Positions 28,802-36,764 are shown, numbered from the stretch's first letter. The stretch: 64,000 nt of DNA from Gallionellales bacterium GWA2_54_124 (GCA_001801025.1 MGWO01000007.1:930001-994000); one strand, 5' to 3'. Program-made: numbers and translations. Notes: a model not told the origin generated them from the letters alone.

Positions 28802-29701
28802 ATGAACATTCTGATGACGGGCGGGACGGGGTTGATTGGTCGTGCGCTGTGTAAGGCGTTGCGGGCGCAAGGTCATCAGCTCACCGTGCTGAGTCGGCAG
28901 GCCGCCTTGGTGCCGGAACTGTGCGGCAAAACCGTGCAGGCCATGGCGAGTCTGGACGAATGGCATGCAACGCAGCACTTTGATGCGGTGATCAATCTGG
29001 CCGGTGCGCCGATTGTCGATGCGGTCTGGACTTCGGCACGCAAACAAATCTTGCGCGACAGTCGCATTGCGCTGACCGAAAAACTGTTGCAGCGGATCGC
29101 CGATGCCGCGCAGAAACCGGCGGTGTTGTTGAGCGGTTCGGCGGTGGGGTACTACGGCAACCGCCCGGATGTTGAATTAGACGAGCAGTCGGACGCAGGA
29201 GCGGATTTTGCCGCACACCTTTGCGCAGATTGGGAAAACGCGGCGCTGCCTGCCAGTGGTCTGGGGGTGCGGGTGTGTTTGCTGCGCACGGGACTGGTGT
29301 TAAGCGATCAGGGCGGGCTGTTGGGGCGGATGTTATTGCCTTTTAAGTTTGCGCTGGGCGCACGTCTGGGGGCGGGGCGGCAAGGGATGAGCTGGGTGCA
29401 TATCGACGATTATGTGGCGATGGTCTTGCGCCTGTTGCACGATGAACAATTGAGCGGCGCTTTTAATCTGACCGCACCGCATCCGGTGAGCAATGCCGAA
29501 TTTACCGAGCAACTGGCGCACGCCGTCGGACGTCCGGCGATCTTTGTCGCGCCGGAGCGTTTACTCAAATGGGCCATGGGGGAGCGTGCGGTGTTGCTGC
29601 TGGAAGGCCAGCGCGCGTTGCCTGTCAGAATGCTGGCGGCAGGGTTTAAATTTACCTATCCCGAACTTCCGGGTGCATTACGCGCCGTGCTGGGTAAATA
29701 A
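28802..29701 (+). CDS. TIGR01777 family NAD-dependent epimerase (YfcH/SDR39U1-like)
   Basis: A 299-residue atypical short-chain dehydrogenase. The Rossmann motif TGGTGLIGRALCKALRAQGH (residues 6-25) is at the N-terminus, NLAGAPI marks the cofactor pocket, and SGSAVGYYG carries the family's replacement for the YxxxK catalytic area. The DUF1731 C-terminal part follows (VFVAPERLLKWAMGERA-like, ending RAVLGK). The substrate is unknown in all characterised members. It is the last core gene before the A+T-rich island; a likely terminator lies just after it. Confidence 0.88.
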   Translation: MNILMTGGTGLIGRALCKALRAQGHQLTVLSRQAALVPELCGKTVQAMASLDEWHATQHFDAVINLAGAPIVDAVWTSARKQILRDSRIALTEKLLQRIADAAQKPAVLLSGSAVGYYGNRPDVELDEQSDAGADFAAHLCADWENAALPASGLGVRVCLLRTGLVLSDQGGLLGRMLLPFKFALGARLGAGRQGMSWVHIDDYVAMVLRLLHDEQLSGAFNLTAPHPVSNAEFTEQLAHAVGRPAIFVAPERLLKWAMGERAVLLLEGQRALPVRMLAAGFKFTYPELPGALRAVLGK

Positions 29702-29712
29702 ATAAAATAAAA

Positions 29713-29748
29713 TGGCTAGACCGTAAATGCTAGTCATTTGATTTTAAA
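29713..29748 (+). terminator. Hairpin after the epimerase gene, at the island edge
   Basis: TGGCTAG (29713-29719) pairs with CTAGTCA (29730-29736), one G-T wobble, followed by TTTGATTTTAAAT. It is a reasonable intrinsic terminator for the epimerase gene. It adjoins att-like repeat 1. Confidence 0.45.
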
Positions 29749-29783
29749 TAAAAAACATGTGCACCATAAGCGATAAATCTGGG
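29737..29783. repeat. att-like repeat 1 (outer left edge of composite island)
   Basis: This 47-base stretch aligns without gaps to 31964-32010 with 36 of 47 bases the same. The best-kept part is CGATAAATCTGGG at its right end. The middle GTGCACCA matches the tRNA-Arg 3' end (GTGCGCCA on this strand) at 7 of 8 places. It marks the step from core-like to A+T-rich DNA, so I read it as a decayed left junction of an older insertion. Confidence 0.55.
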
Positions 29784-29878
29784 GGGTGGAAATTAGACAT
29801 TTCTTTAAGTTAATTGAAACAAATTGATCTAATCACGGCTATTACAAATTTGTTAATTTTTCGCTTGGAAATCTCTTT

Positions 29879-30742
29879 CTAAAACGGAAGCAGTGTAATC
29901 AAGGAAAATCGAGGATCGTCAATTTGCAATTCAAAAATTTCCCCCGCATTGCTCTTGATTACTAAACTGTGTGGAGATGCGTCAGCCAAAACCCCTAACT
30001 CCTTCCCCTTAATATATAAATCATCACCAATATCCATTTTTTCACCGTTGACCATAAAGGACCCTTCAGCGATGCGCTCAACCATTCTAGATGGGCGCTT
30101 AAATCGCCGCTTAGCTTGTTCGTTTGGAATTTGAATTGGAAGACTTGAGTGTTCAAGTGATGAAATTCTACTTGCCAAATCTTTAAGCGCTGACAGGATA
30201 ACACTTGTTTCACCTGACACCTCGACGCTTGATGGACGTGTTGCAGGTTGAACTGCCAGCAATTGAATTAATGAATTTACATCTGTACCATTCGCCATCG
30301 CAGTTTCAGACAGTGACTTTTGAAGAAGAGCAATATCACGAACAACTTCATCCACTCTCAGTGTTTGGTTGTACTCTGTATACCGAAGCCCTTGTATATC
30401 AAAAATTTTGTTAGTTTTTATGTCTTTTATTAAAACAGTTGGCAGATTAAATGCCTGCCGAATTCCGAGTTCGTACAGAACATTCGGATTTCTTCCACTT
30501 AGGTCGCAAAGTACAAGATCGCTATCAAGTATCTTGTGCAAAATATCTATAATGATGTAGTTGCTTGAACCAACATCGTCTGCACGAACTGGCAGGTAAC
30601 CAGCTTTTTCGCAAGCTGGTTTTATTAGGTGGCTATACACCCTAGAAAAATGTCCCGTTTCATAGCCATCCATATCAGCTATCGGCATAATTACAAAGCA
30701 AGTTTTTTGCTTTGACTCATTTTTCGTTTCGTCGCTAACCAT
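29879..30742 (-). CDS. TIR/nucleoside 2-deoxyribosyltransferase-like protein, possible defence effector
   Basis: From the ATG at 30742, with GGAGAG 8 bases upstream, the product is 287 residues. The frame is open to 30916, but that N-terminal extension lacks support. Residues 14-140 have the Rossmann-like layout of nucleoside 2-deoxyribosyltransferase/TIR-like proteins: CFVIMPI (15-21), HLIKPACEKAGY, RADD, then SDLVLCDLSGRNPNVLYELG with Glu91 in the catalytic position. This family splits N-glycosidic bonds of nucleosides or NAD-like molecules, and relatives act in abortive anti-phage systems. The rest is a linker and a small C-terminal beta domain (about 225-287). No partner gene is adjacent. 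Function not proven. Confidence 0.65.
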   Translation of the reverse strand: MVSDETKNESKQKTCFVIMPIADMDGYETGHFSRVYSHLIKPACEKAGYLPVRADDVGSSNYIIIDILHKILDSDLVLCDLSGRNPNVLYELGIRQAFNLPTVLIKDIKTNKIFDIQGLRYTEYNQTLRVDEVVRDIALLQKSLSETAMANGTDVNSLIQLLAVQPATRPSSVEVSGETSVILSALKDLASRISSLEHSSLPIQIPNEQAKRRFKRPSRMVERIAEGSFMVNGEKMDIGDDLYIKGKELGVLADASPHSLVIKSNAGEIFELQIDDPRFSLITLLPF

Positions 30743-31110
30743 TTTATTTCTCTCCAGCATTGCTGCAACATTACTAATTAGCCATGACAATCTCCCCCCG
30801 TTCAAGTAACACGGGAGCCTATAAATACATACCCGCAGACTATCAGCTTTTTCCTCATACAGATATTGGAAAATCCTTAGGTCGTGCAGGGCGGTGAGCA
30901 CGCGGCAGATGCGCACCGCTCGGCACAGTCAAAAGAATTTACATATCTTTCGTTTGATATTTGTAGGCAACCATGTACCGCTGCTCACAGCGATGCATAA
31001 CCTAGGCTGGCAATAGTCCAAGTATCGAAATAGTCGCATAGCACCTATTACTATTGAGGTGTGAGTACATATGGTGCACAATATCATCATTCAATTTTAG
31101 GGAGTCCGTC

Positions 31111-31389
31111 ATGTCTGCAACGATGACAAAAGAAAGTCGCTTGAATATTCGATGTGACAGCCATACGCGACAATTACTCGATAAAGCGGCAAGTTATGTA
31201 CATGTCAGTATTTCGGAGTTTGTGCTGTCCAATGCGCTCGCGTCAGCTCAGCGTGTCGTACAAGAGCATGAGTCAATTACATTAAGCCCAAAAGACTTCG
31301 AGTCATTCCTGTTAGCGCTTGACGCGCCCGCAGCGCCTAATGCCGCATTAAATCGCGCATTCCAACGCCACGCCGATCAGGTGCGTTAA
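31111..31389 (+). CDS. DUF1778 (TacA-type) antitoxin
   Basis: A 92-residue antitoxin with an N-terminal ribbon-helix-helix DNA-binding domain: KESRLNIRCDSHTRQLLDKAASYVHVSISEFVLSNAL is the family-typical stretch, split across residues 6-43. The C-terminal segment (SPKDFESFLLALDAPAAPNAAL) wraps and blocks the toxin. The ATG at 31111 has AGGGAG upstream; the frame opens earlier at 31054 without a ribosome site. Its stop TAA shares one base with the start of the GNAT toxin, so translation is coupled. TacA proteins repress their own promoter together with the toxin; the operator is expected in 31040-31110. Confidence 0.88.
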   Translation: MSATMTKESRLNIRCDSHTRQLLDKAASYVHVSISEFVLSNALASAQRVVQEHESITLSPKDFESFLLALDAPAAPNAALNRAFQRHADQVR

Positions 31390-31886
31390 TGGAATACCTC
31401 ATTCGTCCACTTGATGCGGACACGGACACGGCCAATTTTCAGTGCGGATCAGAGCCGCTGAATGAGTATATACGGCGCTACGCATCGCAAGATGTGCGTA
31501 AAAATGTCGCCCGCGTGTTTGTCGCAACACCAAAAAATGATACAAAAAAACTGGCTGGATTTTTTACCTTAAGTGCCGGAAGTGTAAGTTGTTCAGCTCT
31601 TCCAGCATCACTTGCCCGAAAACTTCCCCGCTATCCTGTGCCCGTTGCGCTGATTGGACGATTGGCCGTAGATCATGATTCGCATGGCCAAGGTTTGGGA
31701 TCGATATTGCTTGCCGACGCCTGCCAAAAAGTTTCACAAGCCAGCAATGTTCTCGCTGTGGTTGGGATCATTGTTGATGCAAAAGACGAGAAAGCCATTT
31801 CGTTTTATAAACATTTTGGATTCATTCTTTTGCCAGGTCAGACCGACAGACTGTTACTCCCTGCATCGGCGTTTCAATCAAAATAG
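31389..31886 (+). CDS. GNAT-family TacT-like toxin
   Basis: A 165-residue acetyltransferase. TacT toxins acetylate the amino group of aminoacyl-tRNAs and block translation. The acetyl-CoA binding loop HGQGLGS (about 99-105) fits the GNAT motif, and Tyr140 in FYKHFGF is the usual catalytic Tyr position. The N-terminal MEYLIRPLD...FQCGSEPLNEYIRRYA is characteristic of the family. Partner antitoxin overlaps by one base. The module probably stabilises the island and may act against phage; the tRNA target is not known. Confidence 0.88.
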   Translation: MEYLIRPLDADTDTANFQCGSEPLNEYIRRYASQDVRKNVARVFVATPKNDTKKLAGFFTLSAGSVSCSALPASLARKLPRYPVPVALIGRLAVDHDSHGQGLGSILLADACQKVSQASNVLAVVGIIVDAKDEKAISFYKHFGFILLPGQTDRLLLPASAFQSK

Positions 31887-31931
31887 TTATAAATTCTATT
31901 TCTTGCAGTCCCTCAAAATTCCCTGCTAGAA

Positions 31932-31963
31932 ATAAAAAAGAGCCGGGCATTTCTGCCTGACTC
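31932..31963 (-). terminator. Orphan tRNA-Arg terminator displaced by the island
   Basis: Read on the minus strand, GAGTCAGGCA and TGCCCGGCTC form a 10-bp stem (one mismatch, one G-T) round a GAAA loop, followed by TTTTTT. Twenty bases upstream on that strand lies GGCGCACCA, the exact 3' end of the tRNA-Arg in this window. It therefore looks like the original terminator of a tRNA-Arg, now cut off from the gene by 6.9 kb. It also lies after the TacT gene, which runs the other way. Confidence 0.7.
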
Positions 31964-31992
31964 TTTGATATTACATCCGAAACTGGTGCGCC
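31953..31992. repeat. att-like repeat 2 (attL of right-hand element)
   Basis: Forty bases that match 39016-39055 at 37 of 40 places. It ends with TGGTGCGCC (31984-31992), the last nine bases of the tRNA-Arg gene in complement, after which the similarity to tRNA stops and CAGACGATAAATC begins. This is the pattern left when an element inserts at the 3' end of a tRNA gene. Confidence 0.72.
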
Positions 31993-32351
31993 ACAGACGA
32001 TAAATCTGGGAACTGGATGCATCATATCACTCTACCCTAGTCTGGTCAAACAGTATGGCCAAAACAACCTCTGGGATAGTGTAATTATGGGTTTGATCAT
32101 AATTTTCAGAAGGCCGCCGTCTTAGGTATCGATTTAAACCGAATATTTTTTATAAATGGTTCAATTGGTAAAGATAAGCCCGTATGTTGTCTTGAACAGC
32201 AGCTTTCAGGTAGAAATTTTTCAACCTTGACCATCCGGTAGCGAGACATAGGCGACATTCAACATACTCAATAGCAGGTGACCATTACAATATTTTAGCG
32301 ATACGCTGGAACTGCTGCCATCCGCAACCTTGCATATTTTGGAAGCTAGAG

Positions 32352-33896
32352 CTAACTAGGCTCATTAAGCACTCGTTTGGTTCTTCGCTTTCGTGGAAGT
32401 GGTTGCGGTTTAAAGCCAAGAATCTCATACACTTCTTTTACACCACTAAACTGTTGATTAATTGCGCCAACTATCTGACTGGTTTTTTTGTAGATTTCTT
32501 CCGGAAACTTAGTTTTGCCTGTTTTATGCTCATAAAGTAGTTGAATAGGCGACATTTTCCACTCTGAAATTATGGCCTGAAATCCATCAAGAATTGCTTC
32601 TCGCGACCACCGCCTAGTTTTATCAATCACTATTCCCAATAATTCGTTTACTGCCACAGAACCACCCGCAAATTTCAAAACAGCATTGTCAATTCTTGCC
32701 GCTTCTGCGGCCAGCTTGCTAGAAACTTTCCCGCCTTTTCTATTAATATGCCGAGCTTGACCCGGAGTTAATCCGTGTTCATCATAAAATTTCCGATATG
32801 CAGCAATAGCTGAATCTTTATCCCATTCTATAGTGCTTACATGAGATTGATCGAGTAGTTTACGTAAGTTCCTAATTCCTCCAAGCCACGTCTTAATGTA
32901 AATCGAAAGGGTGTTGTAAACCTCACCAGGACGATCTTTATATTTCCCCCTCTTCCGTAGCCAACCTTCGCATGGGAACTGTCCATCAGGCATAGTGGTG
33001 ATGAGATGTCGGCAAAATTCCAGTAGTTCATCTGCGTTAGACCAGTGCGTCGAGTGAATAAGGTGATCTGTTGGTTTATCGAATTGAAACGCATCAATAC
33101 TACCTATATACGGTTCTAATATTCCGGCTAGCATTTCCTCATTAAAACATTCTCTGAAATGGATGCCGAGAAAATTAGCATTGCTCTCGTTATAGGCTTC
33201 TTTGTGTTCACGCTTGGTTTTGTAATGTGCTTCAGCATGGCCATTTGGTTTATCCCCCCAAACCTCCACGTCAATCCATTGACCATTCCTATTCAAGAAA
33301 TGCAAATCAAAGAATGCATATTTTGCTGTTGAGTGCTGCGAGTATTCATCAGGGTATCTTTCCCCTCGCTTATGCTGAATACCTCTTGCATACAAGAAAT
33401 TGGACAGGGCGGCCTCCGGGTGGCTCAGCCAACGCATACCATTCCGTGAAGCTACGAAGTTGCTTCCTTCAAAATCGTTTAGTTCCTTACGAAGATCTTC
33501 CCATGTTCGTCCGAGATAATAAACAGCTTGTACCAATGATTGCTGTCCATTATCTTGAAACCAAGCAGCCGGTGGCAACATTCCCATTGTTTCTTTAACG
33601 GACGTTGCTTCCTTGACAATATATTCCCAAGTCCAGCGTTGGGATAAACGCCCTTTTCGCATCAGAGGAATGGTAGCTTTATGTGCAATGTACTCTTCTT
33701 GCAAATCTAACCGAACAATCAATGCCTTTTGGTTCACGCCATGCCGATACAAGTGGTAGTACAAAGCGCCTTGTTTAGAAAGTGCTTCATACGACAATGC
33801 CTTGATTCCATCTTTTTTATAGAGAATACGACAGAACTGGAGCAGCTCGTCTTCGGACATCTCTGAAAATTTCTGGCTTAGCTGAATTTGAGACAC
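32352..33896 (-). CDS. Nuclease-like protein with homing-endonuclease-associated repeats, unknown system
   Basis: A 514-residue protein with A+T-rich codon use. At least four repeats of the HNH/homing-endonuclease-associated type (W(S/T)xExI...G...P...L.......GGxxxLRxLL) can be seen around residues 14-66, 87-140, 286-345 and 437-505. The centre (about 158-265) differs: HPEAALSNFLYARGIQH, FDLHFLNRNGQWIDVEVWGD and YKTKREHK give the order Glu161, Asp197, Glu211, Lys232. This looks like a PD-(D/E)xK or Vsr-like nuclease core, but the assignment is tentative. The repeats usually bind DNA. ATG at 33896. It lies 93 bases downstream of a HEPN-like gene on the same strand, possibly as a two-gene system. 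Confidence 0.6.
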   Translation of the reverse strand: MSQIQLSQKFSEMSEDELLQFCRILYKKDGIKALSYEALSKQGALYYHLYRHGVNQKALIVRLDLQEEYIAHKATIPLMRKGRLSQRWTWEYIVKEATSVKETMGMLPPAAWFQDNGQQSLVQAVYYLGRTWEDLRKELNDFEGSNFVASRNGMRWLSHPEAALSNFLYARGIQHKRGERYPDEYSQHSTAKYAFFDLHFLNRNGQWIDVEVWGDKPNGHAEAHYKTKREHKEAYNESNANFLGIHFRECFNEEMLAGILEPYIGSIDAFQFDKPTDHLIHSTHWSNADELLEFCRHLITTMPDGQFPCEGWLRKRGKYKDRPGEVYNTLSIYIKTWLGGIRNLRKLLDQSHVSTIEWDKDSAIAAYRKFYDEHGLTPGQARHINRKGGKVSSKLAAEAARIDNAVLKFAGGSVAVNELLGIVIDKTRRWSREAILDGFQAIISEWKMSPIQLLYEHKTGKTKFPEEIYKKTSQIVGAINQQFSGVKEVYEILGFKPQPLPRKRRTKRVLNEPS

Positions 33897-33989
33897 TATT
33901 TTTCCCTAAGATTTGCCTGTCTTGATCTGCTACCTAATAAATTAAAATTGATTTTGCTTAATTGCCATAGCACTAAGTCAATTATGTGG

Positions 33990-34694
33990 TTACGATTCAC
34001 CAGCTGACTCGCTTGCAATCACCTCAATATCAAGAATAATCGTATTTGCCATTTCGATGACAGCACGAACCTGTGCAAGATTAGGCACCACATCGTTATG
34101 AGCAAAACGATTTCGGTAAACTCCGTAAAATCCACATACGAGGTTACGAAAAGCCTGTTTTTGGGAATCGTCGAGCGAAACTGGGATCTTGCCGCCTTTC
34201 CCAAATACAAGATTAACGAGTTCTTCACCATCAATTTCCGTATTTACACCAAATGCGCGACGCAACCGATCTGTAAGAATCACAAAAACTTTACGAATGG
34301 CCGAATCATAGTGCCCACCATTCATAAGTGGGGTTACAGCATCTTTTAGCCGTTGATCAAAGTGTTCGTCATCTGCTGATTTGATTACTATATTCCTAAG
34401 AGCAAAAGGTAAATCAAAGGAGACTATGTCTTTTACATCTTGCGCACAGTTTACCTTGTCATTTGACTTTAAATAGAGCTTGATAAATTTGAAATGCCTG
34501 CTCAAATTACCACAGTCCCCCCAACTTAAACCTGATACGTGCAGCATGCTTTCAACTTCATTTTCTAATGATGTTTGCATGCGCAGTAGTTCGGGCGCAT
34601 CAGCGTCCTCAAAGATACTAAAAAGCTCGATGGCTTTATCATAAGCCCTCTGGTACTGCTGGATCGAAGTAGCAAGTGACGCTGGTGTTGTCAT
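33990..34694 (-). CDS. TIGR02391/Ymh family HEPN-like protein, possible abortive-infection factor
   Basis: A 234-residue protein whose C-terminal half fits TIGR02391: GGHYDSAIRKVFVILTDRLR (127-146), DGEELVNLVFGK and GFYGVYRNRFAHND (188-201). RNRFAH (194-199) is an Rx4H motif, the signature of HEPN ribonucleases. The N-terminal half (1-110) is helical and charged and has no match I know. TIGR02391 genes often sit in defence islands and beside restriction genes. An RNase or toxin role is plausible, not shown. The ATG at 34694 is the first in-frame start. Confidence 0.65.
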   Translation of the reverse strand: MTTPASLATSIQQYQRAYDKAIELFSIFEDADAPELLRMQTSLENEVESMLHVSGLSWGDCGNLSRHFKFIKLYLKSNDKVNCAQDVKDIVSFDLPFALRNIVIKSADDEHFDQRLKDAVTPLMNGGHYDSAIRKVFVILTDRLRRAFGVNTEIDGEELVNLVFGKGGKIPVSLDDSQKQAFRNLVCGFYGVYRNRFAHNDVVPNLAQVRAVIEMANTIILDIEVIASESAGES

Positions 34695-35247
34695 AATTTC
34701 ACTTCATTGCCGTTGGAAAAGATACAAAGTAACTTTTTATATTAGCATTAGGGTGTTAAGTAGCTGAAACATCAAGGTGAACATCTGCTTATGGCACCTT
34801 GAAGACCGTCTCCACCGTCAGCTAGCTTCGCGTGATTTTACATCGTGTCCCGAAAAATCAGGTGAATATAATTTTTCGATGCCTTCTTCAATATACCGGA
34901 GAACCACAGATGCAACTACTAGCCATTAGGGCTAGACAGTAGAATTCTAGGCGAAACCCGTGGGCTAAAAGCTGGATGAACCATATTCTGATCAGCCAGT
35001 AAAATTTCTGCGCACCGGCGCATCGCAAGATGCGTGATGGTTTGTGAGCGAAGCGAATGTTTTTTGCCTTCCGCAGGAACCGCATTTCCGAAGGAAATAT
35101 AGTCGGTCACTATATTTCTTTGAATTTGGCTTTTTGGCGGTTTCAGTTTGCCAGTATTTTTAACTTGGACTTTTTTATCTTTGACGTTAACGTGTAACTG
35201 ATTGATTTATATCATTTATACTAACTAACGGAAGGATTGTCAAGCCC
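34695..35247. other. Gene-free region upstream of relaxase, holds candidate oriT and promoters
   Basis: About 550 bases. It carries the divergent promoters of the HEPN-like gene (left) and relaxase (right). Inverted repeats are CGAAAAAT/ATTTTTCG at 34851-34858/34871-34878, CTAGCC/GGCTAG near 34917-34933 and the perfect 10-bp repeat at 35094-35118 (listed separately). TTGACG at 35181-35186 is a candidate -35 element, with TATATC or TTATAC further on but at non-ideal spacing. CGTTAACG at 35184-35191 is a perfect palindrome that could be an operator. No gene longer than 65 codons is believable. Confidence 0.55.
35094..35118. other. Candidate oriT of the MOBV relaxase
   Basis: GAAATATAGT (35094-35103) and ACTATATTTC (35109-35118) form a perfect 10-bp inverted repeat round a five-base loop, CGGTC. 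It lies 129 bases before the relaxase start. The known MOBV origins (pMV158 type) have a similar A+T-rich hairpin, with a TATAGTG(T/G) arm, placed just upstream of mob, and the nick occurs in the loop-side TAGTGTG. The likeness is in position and arm sequence. A nick site has not been shown. Confidence 0.5.
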
Positions 35248-36432
35248 ATGTACCAGTTCATACACATTTCAAGTTATTCATCGCAAGCCTCGAAAAAGAG
35301 CAGTTCGACTGCCTGCGTTAAATCCATCGTATCCGAAGCGGACCGAAAACCGAGTTACATCCACCACATGAAAGAGGTTGATGCGCCGGTCATCTTGTTT
35401 GGCTGCTCTCCGACTGCCGCAGGTGATTTGGCAGAAGCATGGGGAAAACAGAACAAAATCCGCAAAGATGGTCATGTGCTCTTGGCGGGTGTCATTTCGG
35501 TCAATGCCGAATTTGCACACTGGGATGATTATAAGCGGGACTGTATTGAGTGGCTGCAAGACAAATACGGTGATCAGTTGAAATCCGTGGTTGAACATAC
35601 CGATGAAGGTCATCCCCACATGCATTTTTTTGTTGTACCGCGTGATGGCGAACGATTTGATGGCCTGCATGAGGGTGAAAAAGCGCGCAATGAATTTCGG
35701 GCCTTAAAACAGCGCACGACAGATCAGAATTTTGCCTACATCGCCGCAATGAAGACTTTTCAGACAAATTTTCATTCAGCGGTGTCAGCTGGATATGGTT
35801 TAGCTAAAAACGGACCCAAACGGCGCCGAGTATCTCGATCCGCTTATTTGGCCGAAAAGGAGGCTGTCAATATTGTATCGGCGGCAACTTTAGATAAAAC
35901 CAGCCTGATTGAGCAAGGACGGAAAGAACGCACGGGAATTATTGAGCAGACCAAACGCGAAGCGGAGCAATACCGTCTCGACAACAACAAACTTGCAGAT
36001 GCCGCCATACAAAAGCGGATGGATGAGGCCACTGCCAAAAACCAACAGGAAGCAGCTAAGGTCAAGAGGCAGGCTGAGATACTCGGGCGGCAACAAGGTC
36101 AAAAATCCTTTGAGCGGCAACCATGGGTAAAAAAATTCCGTGCAGTGATCTATGGAATTATTCAGCTGGGTAATAACCAGCTTGAACGCCTCCGACAACA
36201 GCTGATTACGTCAAGGTTTCAGGTTGATTCCAGGTTGGCGGCGGCCAAGCGTGAAATAGCTGAGATGGCTGCTGAGCTCGCCAGTCGAGAGAAAGACGTT
36301 CGGCATATCAGCGATTTATATGAGTCGGTCTGCAAGATGAACAGGGATTTAAATTGGGAGGCGAAACATCGCTCATCGCTGACATTTTCTGAATCTGCCA
36401 ATGTGCCGGATCACTTTAAAAAGCCGAGATAA
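35248..36432 (+). CDS. MOBV-family relaxase (plasmid recombination/mobilization enzyme Mob/Pre)
   Basis: A 394-residue relaxase that would nick oriT and pilot the DNA strand during mobilization. The metal-binding motif HTDEGHPHMH (117-126) matches the MOBV HxDExxPHxH pattern. The N-terminus (YQFIHISSYSSQASKKSSS) fits the plasmid-recombination-protein style. The C-terminal half (about 215-380) is a long charged Lys/Glu/Gln coiled coil, typical of Mob C-termini. The start ATG at 35248 has GGAAGG 12 bases upstream. The best-known members are plasmid-borne (pMV158, pBBR1); here it is chromosomal in an island. Confidence 0.85.
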   Translation: MYQFIHISSYSSQASKKSSSTACVKSIVSEADRKPSYIHHMKEVDAPVILFGCSPTAAGDLAEAWGKQNKIRKDGHVLLAGVISVNAEFAHWDDYKRDCIEWLQDKYGDQLKSVVEHTDEGHPHMHFFVVPRDGERFDGLHEGEKARNEFRALKQRTTDQNFAYIAAMKTFQTNFHSAVSAGYGLAKNGPKRRRVSRSAYLAEKEAVNIVSAATLDKTSLIEQGRKERTGIIEQTKREAEQYRLDNNKLADAAIQKRMDEATAKNQQEAAKVKRQAEILGRQQGQKSFERQPWVKKFRAVIYGIIQLGNNQLERLRQQLITSRFQVDSRLAAAKREIAEMAAELASREKDVRHISDLYESVCKMNRDLNWEAKHRSSLTFSESANVPDHFKKPR

Positions 36433-36764
36433 ATTCAGTTGGAATCCCTGAACGCCTTATTTGATAAGGGTTTGCTGAATTCTGCAAACTAGTTTGTCGT
36501 GTACCAGCCGCTCGGGTAGTCGGGGATTATCAGGCGAAATTATCAAATACCGGCGCTGATGGTGAGCACCCAATTTAATTGAAAAAATATTTTATGGCTT
36601 TGCGTTTTTAAGTTGCATCGTCATTTGGATCCCTCTACTATACTTATATAAATCAATAGGTTGACAAATATCATGCTTGTTTGTATTTATAAAATAGCGG
36701 TTTCTGAGCATCGATATGAAGCAGGCGATGACGGGTTCCAACAAAAACAATAATAAGGAGTTTT
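36433..36764. other. Gene-free spacer with candidate promoter
   Basis: A 330-base A+T-rich gap between the relaxase and the small-ORF/recombinase group. The only clear signal is the sigma70-like promoter at 36661-36689, listed separately. No ORF of note. Confidence 0.5.
36661..36689 (+). promoter_or_regulatory. Candidate sigma70 promoter for small ORFs and recombinase
   Basis: TTGACA (36661-36666) is a perfect -35 box. TATTTA (36684-36689) is 17 bases later, a 4-of-6 match to the -10 consensus. The next gene begins at 36765, with AAGGAG at 36752-36757. Confidence 0.5.

Larger units (their letters stand above)
29784..31983. mobile_element. Left segment of composite island, no recombinase of its own
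   Basis: About 2.2 kb between att-like repeats 1 and 2, A+T-richer than the flanking core. It carries a TIR/deoxyribosyltransferase-like gene on the minus strand and a TacA/TacT pair on the plus strand, but no recombinase or relaxase. The sequence next to its left junction resembles that next to the left end of the right-hand element, so it probably entered by a related integrase and then lost the mobility genes, or was moved in trans. This history is inferred from the repeats. Confidence 0.5.
31887..32351. other. Gene-free junction region between island segments
   Basis: About 465 bases. It contains a tRNA-type terminator (31932-31963), a 9-base remnant of the tRNA-Arg 3' end (31984-31992), and the left end of the right-hand element. 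The A+T-rich part from about 32011 to 32340 has no gene or clear motif I can name. It follows the 3' end of the nuclease-like gene on the minus strand. Confidence 0.6.

Noticed and set aside
30743-30916. N-terminal extension of the TIR-like protein to 30916
   Set aside because: No ribosome site at the upstream start and no family likeness, whereas the ATG at 30742 has GGAGAG at good spacing.
34888-35110. Two minus-strand frames of about 65 codons upstream of the relaxase
   Set aside because: They run over the inverted repeats and candidate oriT, have no ribosome site and differ from any protein style.
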